Positions 18,452 to 26,855 of a stretch of 64,000 bases of DNA are shown here, in pieces. A program made the translations under genes and the position numbers. The notes beneath the pieces were generated by a model. It was given only the letters and a program-made list of their open reading frames with translations, had not been told where the DNA came from and made no database searches. The stretch covers positions 62,001 to 126,000 of the forward strand of contig CAJTFO010000003.1 in the NCBI GenBank assembly GCA_910575755.1, written 5' to 3'. The DNA is from Desulfovibrionaceae bacterium. GTDB lineage: Bacteria > Desulfobacterota > Desulfovibrionia > Desulfovibrionales > Desulfovibrionaceae. How positions within the stretch are numbered: position 1 is the stretch's first letter; each line of letters opens with the position of its first letter.

Positions 18452-19205
18452 GCCCGCTGTTTGCCACACCAGCGGTGAAGCCATTTTCAGTCTGGAACAT
18501 GTTGACTTCGCCTATGCCCGCGCGGGCAAGCCGCACACAGTGCTGCGCGATGTGAATTTCGCTCTTTTCCCGGCCCAGCAGGTGGGCCTGTACGGCCCCA
18601 ACGGCAGCGGCAAAACCACCTTGTTCCGCTGCATCACAGGGCTGGAGCGGCCCCGGCGGGGTCTGATCCGCTTTCACGGGCACATAGTGCAGCGTGAAAA
18701 AGACTTCCGTGAACTGCGCTGCAAGGTGGGTTTTGTGCTCCAGCACGCCGAAGACCAGCTTTTCTTCCCCACCGTTCTGGAAGATGTGGCCTTCGGCCCG
18801 CTCAATCTGGGCCTCTCGCCTGAGCAGGCCCGTCAGCGCGCTGTGGAAACCCTGGAGGCTCTCGGACTCGCGGGCTTTGAACAACGTCTTACCCACCGCC
18901 TGTCCGGCGGCGAAAAAAAGCTGATCTCCCTGGCCACGGTGCTGGCCATGCGGCCAGAGGCCCTGCTGCTGGACGAACCCACCAACGGCCTGGACAACGA
19001 CGCGCGCCAGAGAATCATTGAAATTCTGCGCGGTCTTTCCACGGCCAGAATTACCATTTCCCACGACTGGGACTTTCTGGCCCAGACCTCCACGGAATAT
19101 CTGACCATTCTGGACGGTCGCCCCACACCTTGCGCCCCGTCCCTGGCCCACGCCCATATGCACGCGCACCCGCTGGGCAACGAACCGCACGCACACGAGA
19201 AGTGA
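18444..19205 (+). CDS. nikO: Nickel ECF transporter ATPase NikO with His-rich tail
   Basis: This ABC ATPase (253 residues) powers the nickel transporter. Walker A is GPNGSGKTT (51-59), the signature is LSGGEKK near 153, and Walker B is [12 protein letters not shown] near 173. The C terminus is unusually rich in histidine ([19 protein letters not shown]), a probable cytoplasmic metal-binding tail. The gene overlaps nikQ by eight bases and ends the operon. Such tails are known on other nickel and cobalt transport ATPases and on maturation factors. Confidence 0.9.
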   Translation: MSEPAVCHTSGEAIFSLEHVDFAYARAGKPHTVLRDVNFALFPAQQVGLYGPNGSGKTTLFRCITGLERPRRGLIRFHGHIVQREKDFRELRCKVGFVLQHAEDQLFFPTVLEDVAFGPLNLGLSPEQARQRAVETLEALGLAGFEQRLTHRLSGGEKKLISLATVLAMRPEALLLDEPTNGLDNDARQRIIEILRGLSTARITISHDWDFLAQTSTEYLTILDGRPTPCAPSLAHAHMHAHPLGNEPHAHEK

Positions 19206-19264
19206 CAGGCATAACGCGGCGCGTCCTCTTGACGGCAAGCGCGCCTTTGGGCCACAATCCGGCC

Positions 19265-20338
19265 ATGCCATCGGACCATATGCCTTCAGACCCCGATCCC
19301 GCGCCTGCCCGGCAGGAAATCCCTGTGGTGAACGAGGCGGAAAGCGGCCAGAAAGTGCTTCAGTTTCTGCAACGGCGGCTCAATCTGCCGCCCACATTGC
19401 TGCACCGCTGGATACGCACTGGTCAGGTGCGGCTTAACGGCGGCCGCTGCAAGCCTTTTGCGCGCGTACAGGCGGGCGATGTGGTCCGCCTGCCGCCCTT
19501 TGCCCTGAAAATGGCGGCCCAGAGCGGGGCCGCGCCGGTGGAAGCGCCGGTTCCGACCACAGCCCCTCCCGAACCAGACAAGAATGCCGCCCTTCCCCTG
19601 CCGCCGGTAGTGGGGACGGAAGGTTCCATCTGGGCCATGCTCAAGCCCGCCGGCCTGCCGACCCATCCGGGCACCGGGCACAGCGACAGCCTGGCCACCC
19701 GCCTTGCCGCCCGCTACGGCCAGGCCGCCTTCAGGCCCACGCCCGCCCACCGGCTGGACAAGGATACTTCCGGCATTCTTCTGGTGGCCGCCAGCTTTGA
19801 GGCTTTGCGCCGGCTTCAGGAGGCCATGCGTGAACGCGCCATGATCAAGGAATATGTGGTCTGGGTGCACGGACGCTGGCCCTGGCCTGAAACCCGGCTG
19901 CTGCGCCACCATCTGCACAAGGAGGCGGAGCGCGGCTATGAAAAAATGCGCAGCGTGAACGCCGGGGCCAGAGAGCAGACCCGTGAGGCCGTCTGCCTGG
20001 TCCGGCCCCTGCGCTTGCATGAGCACAAAAGCCTTTTGCTGGTCCGCCTGGTCACAGGCCGGACGCATCAGATCAGGGTGCAACTGGCAAGCCTGGGGCA
20101 TCCGGTGCTGGGAGACGCCAAATACGGTCCGCGGCTTCGCCCCGCCCAAAAGGGTCTCATGTATCTGCATGCCCTGCGCGTGATCCTGCCCGGCGGGCGC
20201 ATGTTTGCGTGCCTGCCGGACTGGGCCGGAGAACATGCCCTGCACGCGCTGCCGGAAATCATGGGCATGCCGGCAGACCCGCCGCCGGACATTCTCGTGG
20301 CCGAAAGCTTTTCTTTGGTCGCAAATAAAGGTATGTAA
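19265..20338 (+). CDS. RluA-family pseudouridine synthase
   Basis: The enzyme isomerises uridine in RNA, probably rRNA. From ATG 19265 it has 358 residues, with an N-terminal S4 RNA-binding domain (KVLQFLQRRLNLPPTLLHRWIRTGQVRLNGG, about 21-51) and a catalytic domain with HRLDKDTSG at 162-170, Asp165 being the catalytic residue. The motif GRTHQIRVQLASLGHPVLGDAKYG is the usual later signature. A linker of low complexity (about residues 92-115) separates the domains. Which target it modifies (RluC- or RluD-like) is not clear. The open frame extends upstream to 19130 over nikO, which is unlikely to be used. Confidence 0.88.
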   Translation: MPSDHMPSDPDPAPARQEIPVVNEAESGQKVLQFLQRRLNLPPTLLHRWIRTGQVRLNGGRCKPFARVQAGDVVRLPPFALKMAAQSGAAPVEAPVPTTAPPEPDKNAALPLPPVVGTEGSIWAMLKPAGLPTHPGTGHSDSLATRLAARYGQAAFRPTPAHRLDKDTSGILLVAASFEALRRLQEAMRERAMIKEYVVWVHGRWPWPETRLLRHHLHKEAERGYEKMRSVNAGAREQTREAVCLVRPLRLHEHKSLLLVRLVTGRTHQIRVQLASLGHPVLGDAKYGPRLRPAQKGLMYLHALRVILPGGRMFACLPDWAGEHALHALPEIMGMPADPPPDILVAESFSLVANKGM

Positions 20339-20398
20339 CTTCCCTTGCACCGAACCATTCCGGCGGTCGTCAGCCCGCCGCGCCACCAAGGGAACGCC

Positions 20399-21760
20399 GT
20401 GTCCGACTCTCTTCCGTACATCGTTCTGGTGGGCCGCCCCAATGTGGGCAAGTCCACCCTGTTCAACCGTCTGATACGCAGCAACCGGGCCATCACTCAC
20501 GACAGGCCCGGCGTCACGCGCGACCGCATGGAAGGTCTTGTGCGCCGCAAGGGGCTGCCCGCCTTCGGCATTGTGGATACCGGCGGCATCACGCTGGATG
20601 CGCACGCCGCCGTGGCCGAAGGCCCCGCAGGCATCCGGGGGTTTGAGCGGGACATCCTGGCCCAGGCCGAAGCCGCTCTGGCCGGAGCGGCCGCCGCGGC
20701 TTTTGTGGTGGACGGCCGTGACGGCCTTCTGCCGCTGGACGAGTACCTGGCCGCGCATGTGCGGCGCATGGGCCTGCCCACCCTCTGTGTTGTCAACAAG
20801 GTGGACGGCATGGAACGCGAGGACGAGCAGATGGCCGAGTTTCACCGGCTGGGCTTTCCTCTGCTGCCTGTTTCCGCGGAGCACGGTTACAACATCAGCG
20901 CCCTGTGCGAAGACCTGGCCGCCCTGCTGCCCAAAAACGCCGCCGCAGAACCGCCGGCCCCCCCGGCCTTGCGCCTGGCCATGCTGGGCCGCCCCAACGC
21001 GGGCAAGTCCTCTCTGATCAACGCCCTGGCCGGCGAGGAGCGGATGATTGTTTCCGATGTGGCCGGCACCACCCGCGACAGCGTGGATGTACGTTTCTGC
21101 CGCGACGGGCGGGACTATGTTTTTGTGGACACCGCCGGAGTTCGCCGCCGCACCCGCATCACGGACAGCGTGGAGAAATTTTCCGTCAACGCGGCCATCA
21201 AATCCAGCACCAAGGCCGACGTCACCCTGCTCACCCTGGACGCTGTCCAAGGCGTAAGCCAGCAGGACAAGCGGCTCATGGACATGCTGCACACGCGCAA
21301 AACGCCGTTCATGATTCTGATCAACAAATGCGATCTGGCCCCGCGCGAGGCCCTGGCCACGCTCAAAAAAAATGTGGCCGACACCCTGGCCTTCTGCGGG
21401 CATGTGCCCATTCTGACGGTTTCGGCCCTGACCGGAGCGGGGCTAAAAAAAATCCTGCCCCTGGCCCGGAAGATTCATGAGGAGTGTCAGGCGCGCATCC
21501 CCACGGGTCAGCTCAACCGGGCCATGGAAGAAGTGCTCGCCAGGCATCAGCCGCCGGTGGTCAAACGGGTGCGGGCCAAGTTTTTCTATCTTACGCAGGC
21601 CGAAACAGCGCCGCCGACCTTTGTCTTTTTCGTCAGCGACGCCGAGCGCGTGCCGGAAAGCTACAGCCGTTACCTGGAACGCGCGCTACGCAAGCTCTTC
21701 GGCATCAGCCACGCGCCCATGCGTATTCATCTGCGCTCCAGCCACAAAAAGAGAAGCTGA
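20399..21760 (+). CDS. der: Ribosome biogenesis GTPase Der
   Basis: Der (EngA) is a double GTPase that assists 50S assembly. The G1 motifs are GRPNVGKS (12-19) and GRPNAGKS (197-204), with DTGG and DTAG G3 motifs and NKVD and NKCD G4 motifs, and a C-terminal KH-like domain (VKRVRAKFFYLTQAETAPPTFVFF). The chosen start is GTG 20399, which has AAGGGA five bases upstream. A TTG 54 bases earlier gives no ribosome site. The resulting length of 453 residues fits the family. Confidence 0.95.
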   Translation: MSDSLPYIVLVGRPNVGKSTLFNRLIRSNRAITHDRPGVTRDRMEGLVRRKGLPAFGIVDTGGITLDAHAAVAEGPAGIRGFERDILAQAEAALAGAAAAAFVVDGRDGLLPLDEYLAAHVRRMGLPTLCVVNKVDGMEREDEQMAEFHRLGFPLLPVSAEHGYNISALCEDLAALLPKNAAAEPPAPPALRLAMLGRPNAGKSSLINALAGEERMIVSDVAGTTRDSVDVRFCRDGRDYVFVDTAGVRRRTRITDSVEKFSVNAAIKSSTKADVTLLTLDAVQGVSQQDKRLMDMLHTRKTPFMILINKCDLAPREALATLKKNVADTLAFCGHVPILTVSALTGAGLKKILPLARKIHEECQARIPTGQLNRAMEEVLARHQPPVVKRVRAKFFYLTQAETAPPTFVFFVSDAERVPESYSRYLERALRKLFGISHAPMRIHLRSSHKKRS

Positions 21761-21796
21761 TGCGCTGCTGAGCGGAAAAGCCGCGCGGCGTCCGCA

Positions 21797-21858
21797 TTGA
21801 CAGCATCCGCGCAATAATGCAATAGAAAGACCTTGTCCATTCGCGGAGCGCGCTCCGC
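21797..21858 (+). promoter_or_regulatory. Upstream region of livK: consensus -35 and a 16-bp palindrome
   Basis: A perfect TTGACA lies at 21797-21802, but no convincing -10 is found at the right distance. A perfect 16-base palindrome GCGGAGCGCGCTCCGC occupies 21843-21858, 26 bases before the livK start and just ahead of its ribosome site. It could be an operator or a structured leader. Confidence 0.35.
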
Positions 21859-21884
21859 ATGCACATTTTCCGGAGGAGGAGCAG

Positions 21885-23015
21885 ATGAAAAAAGGCATGA
21901 CCTGGCTTGCGGCAATGGCTTTCTGCGTGACGCTGACCGCGCCCGCTCTGGCTGCGGAGTCCCTTAAAATAGGCGTGCAGGGAGCCCATTCCGGCGACCT
22001 TGCCTCCTATGGCGTTCCCAGCCTGAACGCCGCCAAACTCGTTGTGGATGAAGCCAATGCCAAGGGCGGCGTACTGGGCCAGAAGGTGGAGGTCATCGCC
22101 CAGGACGATCAGTGCAAGCCCGAAATGGCCACCAACGCGGCCACCAAGCTGATTTCCGACAAGGTGGCCGTGGTCATCGGCCCCATCTGCTCCGGTCCCA
22201 CCAAGGCCGCCCTGCCCCTGTTCCAGGAAGCCAATCTCATCTCCGTTTCTCCCACGGCCACCACGCCCGGCCTGACCGAGGACGGCAAAAATCCGCTCTT
22301 TTTCCGCACGGTGGCCAACGACAACGCGCAGGCCAGGCTGACCAGCGATTTCATGCTCAACAAGCTGAAGGCCAAAAAAATCGCCTACCTGCATGACAAC
22401 GGCGACTACGGCAAGGGCTTTGCCGACAACAACCGCGTGCTCATGGAAAAGGGCGGCGCGGAAACCGTGCTTTTTGAAGCCGTCACCCCGGACGCCGTGG
22501 ACTTTTCCGCCGTGGTGCGCAAGCTGCGCCGCGCCAAGCCCGACATTGTGGTATTCGGCGGCTACCAGCCTGTGGCCTCCAAGCTGATTCAGCAGATGCG
22601 CCGCGACCGCCTCACGACCCCTTTCATTGGTCCGGACGGCGTGAAGGACGAAACCTTCCTCAAGATGACCGGCAAGGACAGCGAAGGCGTGTATGCCTCC
22701 TACCCCAAGGATACCAGCACCCTGCCCGAGTACAAAAAGGCGCGTGAAGCGCATGTGAAGGCCTACGGCAGCGAACCCGGTTTTGGCTACTACAATGCCT
22801 ACGCTGCCGCCCAGTGCCTGCTGGCCGCCATTGAAAAGACGGGCGGCACTGACACGGCCAAGCTGAAGGAAGCCCTGCGCGCCAATCCGGTGGAGACGCC
22901 GCTGGGCAAGCTCAGCTTCAATGAAAAGGGCGACGCGGCCGGCATGGCGCTTTCCATCTACCAGGTCAAAAACGGCAAATTCGTTGAGCTGGATCACAGC
23001 ATCACGTTGCAGTAG
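21885..23015 (+). CDS. livK: Branched-chain amino-acid ABC transporter, substrate-binding protein
   Basis: This 376-residue periplasmic binding protein has a signal peptide (MKKGMTWLAAMAFCVTLTAPALA) and a type I fold with the Leu/Ile/Val-binding family stretches KIGVQGAHSGDLASYG, VIGPICSGPTKAALPLF and SPTATTPGLTEDG. The strong ribosome site GGAGGAGG fixes the start. It is the first gene of a full livKHMGF cluster. A terminator right after it probably lets the binding protein be made in excess over the permease. The exact ligand cannot be told. Confidence 0.9.
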   Translation: MKKGMTWLAAMAFCVTLTAPALAAESLKIGVQGAHSGDLASYGVPSLNAAKLVVDEANAKGGVLGQKVEVIAQDDQCKPEMATNAATKLISDKVAVVIGPICSGPTKAALPLFQEANLISVSPTATTPGLTEDGKNPLFFRTVANDNAQARLTSDFMLNKLKAKKIAYLHDNGDYGKGFADNNRVLMEKGGAETVLFEAVTPDAVDFSAVVRKLRRAKPDIVVFGGYQPVASKLIQQMRRDRLTTPFIGPDGVKDETFLKMTGKDSEGVYASYPKDTSTLPEYKKAREAHVKAYGSEPGFGYYNAYAAAQCLLAAIEKTGGTDTAKLKEALRANPVETPLGKLSFNEKGDAAGMALSIYQVKNGKFVELDHSITLQ

Positions 23016-23023
23016 CACTGGCG

Positions 23024-23052
23024 GGGACGCGGCTGATGTCGCGTCCCTTTTC
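23024..23052 (+). terminator. Intrinsic terminator between livK and livH
   Basis: GGGACGCG (23024-23031) pairs with CGCGTCCC (23040-23047) around an eight-base loop, followed by five T. Partial read-through would supply the downstream permease genes. Confidence 0.75.
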
Positions 23053-23204
23053 CGCCCCGCGGCGGCGCGGCGGTCTTTGCGCCGTCCTGCGTCCGCCGCG
23101 CGCGACGATTGCGCGCGCGATCTGTGTTTCGGGCGCTTTGCAGCATTCACCAGGCAGCCGGCGCTCCGGCCATCCGGCGGGCCCATGCCCACGTGCGGGT
23201 AAGC

Positions 23205-24113
23205 ATGGACATCCAATTCTTCATAGAGCTCTTTTTTGGCGGACTGACCCGGGGCAGTATCTACGCCCTGATTGCTCTGGGCTATACCCTGGTGTACGGC
23301 ATCATTGAGCTCATCAACTTTGCTCACGGCGAAATCTATATGCTCGGCGCCTTTACGGCTCTTCTGGTGGCCGGGGTGCTGGGCGTGTACGGTTTCCCGG
23401 TCGGGGGCATTCTGATTGTGGCGGCCCTGGCCGCCGTGATCTGGTGCGCCGCCTATGGCTACACACTGGAAAAGGTGGCCTACAAGCCATTGCGCGGCGC
23501 TCCCCGCCTTTCCCCGCTGATTTCGGCCATCGGCATGTCCATCTTTTTGCAGAATTATGTGCTGCTGGCCCAGACTTCCGATTTCGTGCCCTTCCCCCGC
23601 CTGTTGCCGGAAATGGAATTTCTGGAATACGTCAACTACGTCATGGGGCCCAGCGACTTTCTGATTCTTCTGGTCAGCACGCTGGCCATGGTCTCCCTGT
23701 CGCTTTTCATCCGCTACACGCGCATGGGCAAGGCCATGCGGGCCACAGCCCAGAACCGCAAGATGGCCCTTTTGCTGGGCATCAATGCCGACAGGATCAT
23801 TTCGCTGACCTTCATCATCGGTTCCGGGCTGGCCGCGCTGGGCGGCGTGCTGATTGCCTCGCACATGGGCCAGGTCAACTTCGGCATCGGTTTTCTGGCC
23901 GGTCTCAAGGCCTTCACGGCGGCGGTGCTCGGCGGCATCGGCTCCATTCCCGGAGCCATGGTGGGCGGTCTTGTGCTGGGTCTGGCCGAGAGCTTCACCA
24001 CCGGCTATTTCTCCGGTAATTATGAAGATATTCTGGCCTTCGGCATTCTGATCCTGATCCTGATTTTCCGCCCCGACGGCATTCTGGGCAAAGCCAAGGT
24101 ACAGAAGGTGTAG
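23205..24113 (+). CDS. livH: Branched-chain amino-acid ABC transporter permease LivH
   Basis: The 302-residue permease has eight or so membrane segments and the LivH family N terminus (FFGGLTRGSIYALIALGYTLVYGIIELINFAHGEIYMLG). The cytoplasmic coupling region contains MGKAMRATAQNRKMALLLGIN. The start at 23205 is set by family alignment, because 32 further codons upstream are non-conserved. It lies about 150 bases after the livK terminator and one base before livM. Confidence 0.92.
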   Translation: MDIQFFIELFFGGLTRGSIYALIALGYTLVYGIIELINFAHGEIYMLGAFTALLVAGVLGVYGFPVGGILIVAALAAVIWCAAYGYTLEKVAYKPLRGAPRLSPLISAIGMSIFLQNYVLLAQTSDFVPFPRLLPEMEFLEYVNYVMGPSDFLILLVSTLAMVSLSLFIRYTRMGKAMRATAQNRKMALLLGINADRIISLTFIIGSGLAALGGVLIASHMGQVNFGIGFLAGLKAFTAAVLGGIGSIPGAMVGGLVLGLAESFTTGYFSGNYEDILAFGILILILIFRPDGILGKAKVQKV

Positions 24114-24114
24114 C

Positions 24115-25335
24115 ATGCGGCGCATACTCAAGGCCGTGCTCACGGCCATCTGGTTCATGGCGCTGACCCTGCCGGTCATGGGCATCAAGCTGAACACGCT
24201 TGACCAGACCGTGCAGTGGCGTTTTGACCGTATTCTCTGGCTGGGCGCGGGTGTTTTTGCCCTGGCCGTGATCTGGGACTGGTGCTTTTCGCGCAAGGCC
24301 CGCGGGCTGCCGCTGCTGCGCCTGCCTAAAGGATGGGGCGCGGGCCTGCGGAACCTGAGCGGTCGGCCCCATCTCAAGACGGGCGGCCTGGCGATCCTGA
24401 CCCTGTTCATGCTGGTCATGCCCCTGACGAGTTCCTTTTATCAGACCAATATCATGATCTCGGCCCTGCTCTATGTCATGCTGGCGCTGGGTCTGAACAT
24501 CGTGGTGGGTCTGGCCGGGCAGCTCGTGCTGGGCTATGTGGCCTTTTACGCCGTGGGCGCCTATGCCTATGGCCTGCTTTACCAGTTTCTGGGCTGGGGC
24601 TTCTGGGCCTGTCTGCCCGTGGGCGGCATTCTGGCCGTGCTTTTCGGGCTGGCTCTGGGCTTTCCTGTACTGCGCCTGCGTGGCGACTATCTGGCCATCG
24701 TCACCCTTGGTTTCGGTGAAATCGTGCGGCTGGCCCTTCAGAACTGGACCAGCCTCACCGGCGGCCCGCGCGGCATCAGCGACATTCCCCGGCCCGGCTT
24801 TTTCGGTCTGGAGATGGATATCAACGCCTCCACCACCTATGTATATTATCTGGTGCTGGCGGCGGTGGTCATCACCATCATCATGATTTCGCGACTCAAA
24901 AATTCGCGCGTTGGTCTGGCCCTGCAGGCCCTGCGCGAGGATGAAATCGCCTGCGAGGCCATGGGCATCGACATCACCCGCGTCAAGCTCTCGGCCTTTG
25001 CCCTGGGTTCCTGCTGGGCCGGTTTCGCGGGCGTGATCTTCGCGGCCAAGACCACCTACATCAATCCCTCCAGCTTCACCTTCATGGAATCGGCCATGAT
25101 TCTCTCCATGGTGGTGCTGGGCGGCATGGGTTCCATCGCGGGCGTGGTCATCGCGGCCATGATTCTGATTCTTGCCCCGGAATACCTACGCGCCTTTTCC
25201 GAATACAGAATGCTGATCTTTGGCGCCATCATGGTCATTATGATGATCTTCCGGCCCCAGGGCCTGATCAGCGGCGAACGCCGCCGCTACAGAATCAGCG
25301 CCCTGCACGGGGCCCATAACGGAGGCCGGGCATGA
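24115..25335 (+). CDS. livM: Branched-chain amino-acid ABC transporter permease LivM
   Basis: The 406-residue second permease has a non-conserved N-terminal part with two or three extra hydrophobic segments (residues 8-25, 40-60 and 90-105), then the core from about residue 110 (ISALLYVMLALGLNIVVGLAGQLVLGYVAFYAVGAYAYG). The motif VGLALQALREDEIACEAMGID is the loop that contacts the ATPases. The last residues overlap the livG start by four bases (ATGA). Confidence 0.92.
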   Translation: MRRILKAVLTAIWFMALTLPVMGIKLNTLDQTVQWRFDRILWLGAGVFALAVIWDWCFSRKARGLPLLRLPKGWGAGLRNLSGRPHLKTGGLAILTLFMLVMPLTSSFYQTNIMISALLYVMLALGLNIVVGLAGQLVLGYVAFYAVGAYAYGLLYQFLGWGFWACLPVGGILAVLFGLALGFPVLRLRGDYLAIVTLGFGEIVRLALQNWTSLTGGPRGISDIPRPGFFGLEMDINASTTYVYYLVLAAVVITIIMISRLKNSRVGLALQALREDEIACEAMGIDITRVKLSAFALGSCWAGFAGVIFAAKTTYINPSSFTFMESAMILSMVVLGGMGSIAGVVIAAMILILAPEYLRAFSEYRMLIFGAIMVIMMIFRPQGLISGERRRYRISALHGAHNGGRA

Positions 25336-26117
25336 GGCCGGTGCTGGAAGTTTCCGGACTTTCCCAGGATTTTGGCGGGCTGCGCGCCCTGAGCGATCTG
25401 GATCTGCGCGTGGACGCCAATGAGATTGTGGCCCTCATCGGTCCCAACGGGGCGGGCAAAACCACGTTTTTCAACTGCGTCACCGGCATCTACACGCCCA
25501 CCGAGGGCCAGATGTTCCTCTACGACGCCGATGACGGAAAGCATCTGCTCAACGGCAAAAAGCCGCATGTCATTACGGCCATGGGCATGGCCCGCACCTT
25601 TCAGAACATCCGCCTGTTCAGCGACATGACCGTGCTGGAAAACGTCATGGTGGGCCGCCACTGCCGCACCCGCGCGGGCATCTGGGGCGCGCTTTCGCGT
25701 GACGGCCATACCCGCCGCGAAGAGCAGGAAAGCATCGACATCAGTTATGCCCTGCTGGAAAGCCTGCACCTTCAGAACCTCTGGAATGAAAAGGCCCGCA
25801 ATCTGTCCTATGGCGCCCAGCGCCGCCTGGAGATCGCCCGCGCTCTTGCCACCGAGCCGCGCATGCTGCTGCTGGACGAACCCGCCGCGGGCATGAACCC
25901 GCAGGAAACCCACGAGCTGGAAATTCTGGTGCGCGGCATCCGCGACGCGCGCAACCTTTCCATTCTGCTCATCGAGCACGACATGAGCATGGTCATGTCC
26001 CTTTCAGACCGCATCTACGTCATGGAATACGGCTCCTGCATCGCCATGGGCAAACCCGAGGAAGTGCGGGCCAACCCGCGCGTGATCAAGGCATATCTGG
26101 GAGAAAGCGATGCTTGA
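25332..26117 (+). CDS. livG: Branched-chain amino-acid ABC transporter ATPase LivG
   Basis: This 261-residue ATPase energises the LivHM permease. Walker A is GPNGAGKTT (37-45), the signature is LSYGAQRRLEIARAL and Walker B is MLLLDEPAAGMNPQE. The LivG-specific stretch GMARTFQNIRLF follows the Q-loop. The gene overlaps both livM (four bases) and livF (eight bases), so the four genes are tightly coupled. Confidence 0.94.
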   Translation: MRPVLEVSGLSQDFGGLRALSDLDLRVDANEIVALIGPNGAGKTTFFNCVTGIYTPTEGQMFLYDADDGKHLLNGKKPHVITAMGMARTFQNIRLFSDMTVLENVMVGRHCRTRAGIWGALSRDGHTRREEQESIDISYALLESLHLQNLWNEKARNLSYGAQRRLEIARALATEPRMLLLDEPAAGMNPQETHELEILVRGIRDARNLSILLIEHDMSMVMSLSDRIYVMEYGSCIAMGKPEEVRANPRVIKAYLGESDA

Positions 26118-26814
26118 GCTGCGCAACGTGGACACCTACTACGGCAACATCCAGGCCCTGCGCGGGGTTTCCCTGCATGTGGACGATGGCGAGATCGTCA
26201 CCCTCATCGGCGCCAACGGCGCGGGCAAATCCACGACCCTCATGACCATCTGCGGCATCAACCGGCCGCGCCGGGGTGAAATCATCTGGAACGGCACGCC
26301 CATCCATGAGCTGCCGCCGCATGAAATCGTGACTCTGGGCATTTCCCAGGTGCCGGAAGGCCGCCTGATCTTCCCGGATCTCAGCGTGCGCGAAAATCTG
26401 GATCTGGGCGCCTTTCTGCGCCGGGACAGCCAGGGCATCAAAGAAGACATGGACTATGTGTTCAGCCTCTTTCCCATCCTGGCCGAACGCCGCCGCCAGG
26501 CAGGCGGCACACTTTCCGGCGGCGAACAGCAGATGCTGGCCATCAGCCGCGCGCTCATGGGCCGCCCCAGACTGCTGCTGCTTGATGAACCCTCTCTGGG
26601 TCTCGCGCCCATTATCATCCAGCAGATATTTTCCATCATCCGCAAGGTCAATGCCGACGGCACCACGGTTTTTCTGGTGGAGCAGAACGCCAACCAGGCC
26701 CTGCGCATTGCCCATCGCGGCTATGTGATGGAAAACGGCCGCATCGTCATGGCGGACACGGCCGCCAATCTGCTGCAAAGCGACGAAGTGCGCAGCGCCT
26801 ATCTCGGCATATAG
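26110..26814 (+). CDS. livF: Branched-chain amino-acid ABC transporter ATPase LivF
   Basis: The 234-residue second ATPase has Walker A GANGAGKST (34-42), signature LSGGEQQMLAISRALM and Walker B LLLLDEPSLGLAP. The segment VPEGRLIFPDLSVRENL is typical of LivF. It ends the operon. The next gene is convergent and begins 41 bases further on. Confidence 0.94.
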   Translation: MLELRNVDTYYGNIQALRGVSLHVDDGEIVTLIGANGAGKSTTLMTICGINRPRRGEIIWNGTPIHELPPHEIVTLGISQVPEGRLIFPDLSVRENLDLGAFLRRDSQGIKEDMDYVFSLFPILAERRRQAGGTLSGGEQQMLAISRALMGRPRLLLLDEPSLGLAPIIIQQIFSIIRKVNADGTTVFLVEQNANQALRIAHRGYVMENGRIVMADTAANLLQSDEVRSAYLGI

Positions 26815-26855
26815 CCTCCCTTTCACTCCGGCTGGCGACAACGCGGGGCGATTAA

